Part shown: piece after piece, positions 60,595-64,000 of the stretch
Position numbering within the stretch: position 1 is the stretch's first letter
Layout: every line of letters starts with the position of its first letter
Origin: Cryobacterium breve
Lineage (GTDB): Bacteria; Actinomycetota; Actinomycetes; Actinomycetales; Microbacteriaceae
Length of the DNA stretch: 64,000 bases
Direction of reading: 5' to 3'
Assembly (NCBI RefSeq): GCF_004402375.1
Contig: NZ_SOGJ01000005.1
Location: 62,001 to 126,000, forward strand
Notes under the pieces: generated by a model
Databases searched by the model: none
The model's input: the letters and a program-made list of their open reading frames with translations, nothing else
Told to the model about the DNA's origin: nothing
Translations under genes and position numbers: made by a program

Positions 60595-61808
60595 TTACGC
60601 TGGATCAGGCCCAGCAGCTCTGACTCGTCGGCACGGTCGACGTTGACGGATGTGCCGTTCACCATCCGCTGGCGGGCGAAGGCCAGTCGGGTGGAGTTGT
60701 GGATGAAGTCACGCATCGACTGTTTGCAATGGGGCGGCTGCCTGGCAGCCCAGGCGCGGGCCTGCCGCCGGCCGCCGCGGGTGGCCAACATGCCTACCTC
60801 GGCGAGGCTGAACCAGCCGGCCGCAGCGTATTCGCGGAGCCGGAGCACCGTGACGCGTTCCTCCTGGCGCCGAAGCACGATCACGACCGCGATCGCGGCC
60901 AGAAACAGGGGAACCTGCACGGCCAGGTAGTAGACCACCAGCGAGCCGCTCGCGACGAGGTAGAAGGCGCCGTTCCAGACGAAGTGCAAGAACATCGCGG
61001 AGGCGAACCCCAGCACGATCGTGCCGACGGCCCCCGCCGGGCGCATCCGGGACGCGAGCCCACACGCGATCCCGATACAGGCGGTGAACATGACGTGAGC
61101 GAACGGCGACAAAACGCCGCGCACCAGGAATGTGAAGCCGAGGTCCGCGGCGCCGCCATCGGTCATCGCCACGCCGAAGTACTGGATGTTCTCGGAGAAG
61201 GCGAAACCGGCGGCGATCGTCGCGGCGTAGACGACACCGTCGACGGGCCCGTCGAAGCGGTGACGGAACACCCAGAAGATCAGTAGCACGCCGGCACCCT
61301 TGGCTGCCTCCTCTACGAAGGGCGCTTGGAAGACGGCAGCGGCGAAACCGCCATCCGTTTCGCTGCTGCCGGTGCCCGCCCGGACCAGTTGCACGCCCAG
61401 GTCGAAGAGCAGGGCGGTCACGACGGACACACCGGCACCCCAGAGGAAGGCGAACCAGAGAGCCGGGCGCGGTTCCGGCTCCCAGCGATCGATCCAGCCA
61501 ATCGCGAGCAGGATCCCCAGCAGCGGGATGAGGGCCAGGATCAGGCCGACCAGCAGCGTGCCGGCACCCAGAAACGTGGCCAGGTAGACGAAGACCAGCA
61601 GCAACGCGGCCGCCGCGATGACGATGCCCGCGATCGCCACGGTGACGAGGCCGGCGCGGGTGCGGCGCACCGGGGCGGTCCAGACTGGCCGCACCGGTTG
61701 GGCGGCCGGCTGCACGGCTGCCGCCGGGTTGCCTGCCGGCACGGTGCCGGTCGGGTGCGCGTGCGGGGCGGAAGCTGAAGAGTACGCCGCAGGATGCTCG
61801 TGGGTCAT
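60567..61808 (-). CDS. prsW: PrsW family glutamic-type intramembrane protease
   Basis: A 413-residue protein with a Pro/Ala-rich cytoplasmic N-terminus (1-48) and about eight membrane helices. The PrsW motifs are present: FVEEAAKG (Glu-Glu), FAFSENIQYFG, FAHVMFTACIG and MFLHFVWNG. PrsW proteases cleave membrane anti-sigma factors in Bacillus; the substrate here is unknown. ATG 61808 follows the convention that MTHEHP starts before the disordered leader. The C-terminal tail is hydrophilic and may be unstructured. Confidence 0.9.
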   Translation of the reverse strand: MTHEHPAAYSSASAPHAHPTGTVPAGNPAAAVQPAAQPVRPVWTAPVRRTRAGLVTVAIAGIVIAAAALLLVFVYLATFLGAGTLLVGLILALIPLLGILLAIGWIDRWEPEPRPALWFAFLWGAGVSVVTALLFDLGVQLVRAGTGSSETDGGFAAAVFQAPFVEEAAKGAGVLLIFWVFRHRFDGPVDGVVYAATIAAGFAFSENIQYFGVAMTDGGAADLGFTFLVRGVLSPFAHVMFTACIGIACGLASRMRPAGAVGTIVLGFASAMFLHFVWNGAFYLVASGSLVVYYLAVQVPLFLAAIAVVIVLRRQEERVTVLRLREYAAAGWFSLAEVGMLATRGGRRQARAWAARQPPHCKQSMRDFIHNSTRLAFARQRMVNGTSVNVDRADESELLGLIQRNRAGVIGPV

Positions 61809-61830
61809 GCCCAACAGACTAGCGGCGCGC

Positions 61831-63222
61831 TCAGGCCTCGAACATCGTGCCCGGGTTGAGGATGCCGAGCGGGTCGAATACAGCCTTGATCTGGCGCTGG
61901 AGCGAGAATCCCTGGTCACCGAGCTCCTCGGCCAGCCACCGGCGTTTGAGCTGCCCGACCCCGTGCTCGCCGGTCAGGGTGCCGCCGAGTTCGAGGGCGG
62001 CGCGGAAGAGGTCCCCGGCCGCCGCCCAGATCTCATCGGGTACGACAGGCTCCGCGCCCACCCGGTGCGGGTCGACAGGAATCACGAAGTTGGGGTGCAG
62101 GTTGCCGTCGCCGGCGTGCGCCACGGTGGGGATCGGGATGCCGGTGCGGGCGCTGATCTCGGCGATCCGCTCGAACATCTCGGCGAGCCGGGATCGGGGC
62201 ACGCAGACATCCTCGATCAAGACCTCACCGTGTGCGGCGAGCGCCGGGTGTGCGGCCCGGCGCACCGCCAGCAGGCGATCAGCGGATGCGGTGTCTGTGG
62301 ACACGCGCACCTCCGCGCCCGCCGCCTGCAGCACGGCCACGGCCTGCTTCGCCTCGGCCTGGCTCCCTGGGCCATCCGTCTGCACCAGCAGGAATGCGCC
62401 CCCCGCAGGGACTCCTGCCGCGAGCTCGGGGCCGAGGTATGCCACGATCAGCGCCAGAGCCACCGGGTCGATCAGTTCCATCACGGCCGGGCGTAACCGG
62501 GCCGCTGCGACAAGAGCAGATCCAGCGGCCGCCTGAGCCACGTCGGGGAACACGGCACCGATCGTGACGGTCTCGCCGGCGGTCACGGCGCGCGCCCGCA
62601 CCGTGGCCTCGACGATTACGCCGAGGGTCCCCTCCGAGCCGGTGAGCAGGGCGGTCAGGTCGTAGCCCGTGACGCCCTTCACGGTGCCGCGACCGGTCTT
62701 CAGCAGGCTTCCGTCGGCGAGCACCACCGTGAGCGCCAGCACCGCCTCCCGCGTGACGCCGTACTTCGCGCAGAGCAGCCCGCCCGCGTTGGTGGCGATG
62801 TTGCCGCCCACTGTGGAGATCGCCCGGCTCGCCGGGTCGGGCGCGAACCACAGTCCGTGCGCGGAGAGGGCGGCGTTGAGGTCCCCGTTCAGCACGCCCG
62901 GTTCGACCACGGCGAGTTCGTCCTCCGGCCGAATCTCGAGGATCCGATTCATCCGCGCGACGCTCAGCACAATGCTTCCGTCTGTGCCGCACGCTCCCCC
63001 GGCCAGGCCGGTTCCCGCGCCGCGGGTGACCACCGGGATACGGAACTCGGCCGCGATCCGGAGCGTGGACTGCACCTGCCCGACGGAAGCCGCCTGCACG
63101 ACTGCGAGAGGCAACCCGGGGGCCACCCAGCCCGACTTGTCGGTGCGGGCGGCGGCGAGCTCCACCGGATCGACGCTGATGTGGGTGCCGAGTTCGGCCT
63201 GTAGGCGCTCCAGTGCGGACAT
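61831..63222 (-). CDS. FAD-binding oxidase, GlcD/D-lactate dehydrogenase type
   Basis: A 463-residue VAO-family flavoprotein: [32 protein letters not shown] (FAD), [44 protein letters not shown], and the C-terminal [11 protein letters not shown] and [18 protein letters not shown]. It oxidises 2-hydroxyacids such as glycolate or D-lactate. The GlcE/GlcF partners are absent, so it is a single-subunit form. ATG 63222 starts the typical [11 protein letters not shown]-terminus. It is divergent from the Ada-type gene. Confidence 0.92.
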   Translation of the reverse strand: MSALERLQAELGTHISVDPVELAAARTDKSGWVAPGLPLAVVQAASVGQVQSTLRIAAEFRIPVVTRGAGTGLAGGACGTDGSIVLSVARMNRILEIRPEDELAVVEPGVLNGDLNAALSAHGLWFAPDPASRAISTVGGNIATNAGGLLCAKYGVTREAVLALTVVLADGSLLKTGRGTVKGVTGYDLTALLTGSEGTLGVIVEATVRARAVTAGETVTIGAVFPDVAQAAAGSALVAAARLRPAVMELIDPVALALIVAYLGPELAAGVPAGGAFLLVQTDGPGSQAEAKQAVAVLQAAGAEVRVSTDTASADRLLAVRRAAHPALAAHGEVLIEDVCVPRSRLAEMFERIAEISARTGIPIPTVAHAGDGNLHPNFVIPVDPHRVGAEPVVPDEIWAAAGDLFRAALELGGTLTGEHGVGQLKRRWLAEELGDQGFSLQRQIKAVFDPLGILNPGTMFEA

Positions 63223-63313
63223 GGGCCCACAGTACCGGCAGCGGCCCCGCGCCGATGCCGGCGATGGCCGATTCCCGCTGGTGAACATCCGTCGACGGTG
63301 TCAGGCTGGACCG

Positions 63314-64000
63314 GTGACCAGCACCCGCCCCGTTTCTCCCGACCCCGACTTCGCCGAGCGCTACCGAGCCATGTCCTCCCGGGATGCCCGCTTCGACGGG
63401 CAGTTCATCACGGGCGTTCACTCCACCGGGATCTACTGCCGCCCCAGTTGCCCGGCCGCCACGCCGAAGCCGGCGAATGTGTCGTTCTACCTGACCAGCG
63501 CGGCCGCCCACGAGGCCGGCCTGCGGGCCTGCAAACGCTGCCTGCCCGACGCCGTCCCCGGGTCGCCGGACTGGAACATCCGTGACGACCTGGCAGCCAG
63601 GGCCATGCGGTTGATCGGCGACGGCCTGGTCGAACGGGAGGGCGTTCCCGGCCTGGCCCGCCGCCTCGGCTACAGTGAGCGCCACCTCACCCGCGTGCTC
63701 GTGGCCGAACTCGGCGCCGGCCCGCTCGCCCTCGCCCGGGCGCACCGAGCACAGACCGCTCGGATGCTGCTGGCCGGCACGGATGCCCCAATCACCGATG
63801 TGGCCTTCGCCGCCGGGTTCGGCAGCGTGCGTCAGTTCAACGACACCATCGCCGCCGTCTTCGAGCTCACCCCCACGGAGCTGCGGCGGGCCCGTCCCGC
63901 CGTCCCTCGTCCCGCCGCCGCTCCCATGGGCCAGGGGAGGGCAGATGGGAGCGACGGTGGGACGTCGGTCGAGGTCGGGACGGGGATCAGTCTGCAGCTG
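63314..64000 (+). CDS. ada: Ada N-terminal domain/AraC regulator, likely with AlkA domain (3' end outside window)
   Basis: The frame is open from GTG 63314 to the window end (229 residues visible). It begins with the Ada metal-binding domain ([36 protein letters not shown]; Cys ligands for zinc and methylphosphotriester repair), followed by an AraC-type helix-turn-helix ([41 protein letters not shown]). In actinobacteria this architecture is usually completed by an AlkA glycosylase. The visible end (GISLQL) is consistent with the start of that domain. It controls the adaptive response to alkylation damage. Confidence 0.88.
   Translation, partial: MTSTRPVSPDPDFAERYRAMSSRDARFDGQFITGVHSTGIYCRPSCPAATPKPANVSFYLTSAAAHEAGLRACKRCLPDAVPGSPDWNIRDDLAARAMRLIGDGLVEREGVPGLARRLGYSERHLTRVLVAELGAGPLALARAHRAQTARMLLAGTDAPITDVAFAAGFGSVRQFNDTIAAVFELTPTELRRARPAVPRPAAAPMGQGRADGSDGGTSVEVGTGISLQL

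Overview
The window is about 64 kb of GC-rich (roughly two-thirds G+C), densely coding DNA. NasA/NirBD/NnaR-type nitrate assimilation, an M. tuberculosis-like leucine-degradation set, an Rv0081-Rv0087-like membrane complex, sortase-E (LAxTG) anchoring, a DUF222/HNH gene and frequent GTG/TTG starts with 4-base overlaps point to an actinobacterium, most likely order Micrococcales (Microbacteriaceae type). The genus cannot be fixed from sequence reading alone. No phage, insertion sequence, CRISPR array, tRNA or rRNA was seen. The small repeats described below are the only mobile-looking material.

Layout: 1-6 kb holds the end of prfC, a class A penicillin-binding protein, RNase J and a glutathione peroxidase. 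6-18 kb is a branched-chain amino acid catabolic locus: the operon accD-accA-acd-maoC-citE with a divergent TetR regulator, then bkdA-bkdB-bkdC (branched-chain 2-oxoacid dehydrogenase) with a divergent Lrp regulator, and a pterin dehydratase/VOC fusion between the blocks. 18.8-26.4 kb is a six-gene complex-I/Hyf-like operon with a convergent ArsR gene. Its large subunit has neither nickel-binding CxxC pair, so it is an energy-converting hydrogenase-related (Ehr) complex and not a hydrogenase.

26.5-34 kb: pnp, pyrK, a class 1B pyrD, a luciferase-like flavoenzyme and a GH13 alpha-glucosidase. 34-39 kb: VanZ-like protein, APC permease, AzlCD exporter, a DUF1508 protein, another flavoenzyme and rpsO. 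39.6-50.5 kb is a nitrate/nitrite assimilation island: nirD-narK-nasA-nasB on one strand, and nirB, a siroheme methyltransferase and an NnaR-type HemD/winged-helix regulator on the other, from one shared promoter region. 50-64 kb: BCCT transporter, flavoenzyme, a protealysin-like protease with its emfourin-like inhibitor, an LAxTG-anchored Cys-rich surface protein, PPOX and SDR enzymes, a frameshifted HNH gene, FKBP, PrsW, a GlcD-type oxidase and the start of an Ada/AraC gene.

The most unusual structure outside genes is a set of constant-length interrupted palindromes: three copies of an 86-87 bp element with conserved arms and unrelated cores, two copies of a 58 bp element (one inside the bkdC reading frame, in the linker between domains), and one 109 bp element with nested stems. 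Other points of note are a leaderless arsR promoter, a missing fourth cluster cysteine in the NuoB-like subunit, and two genes that appear broken by frameshifts.
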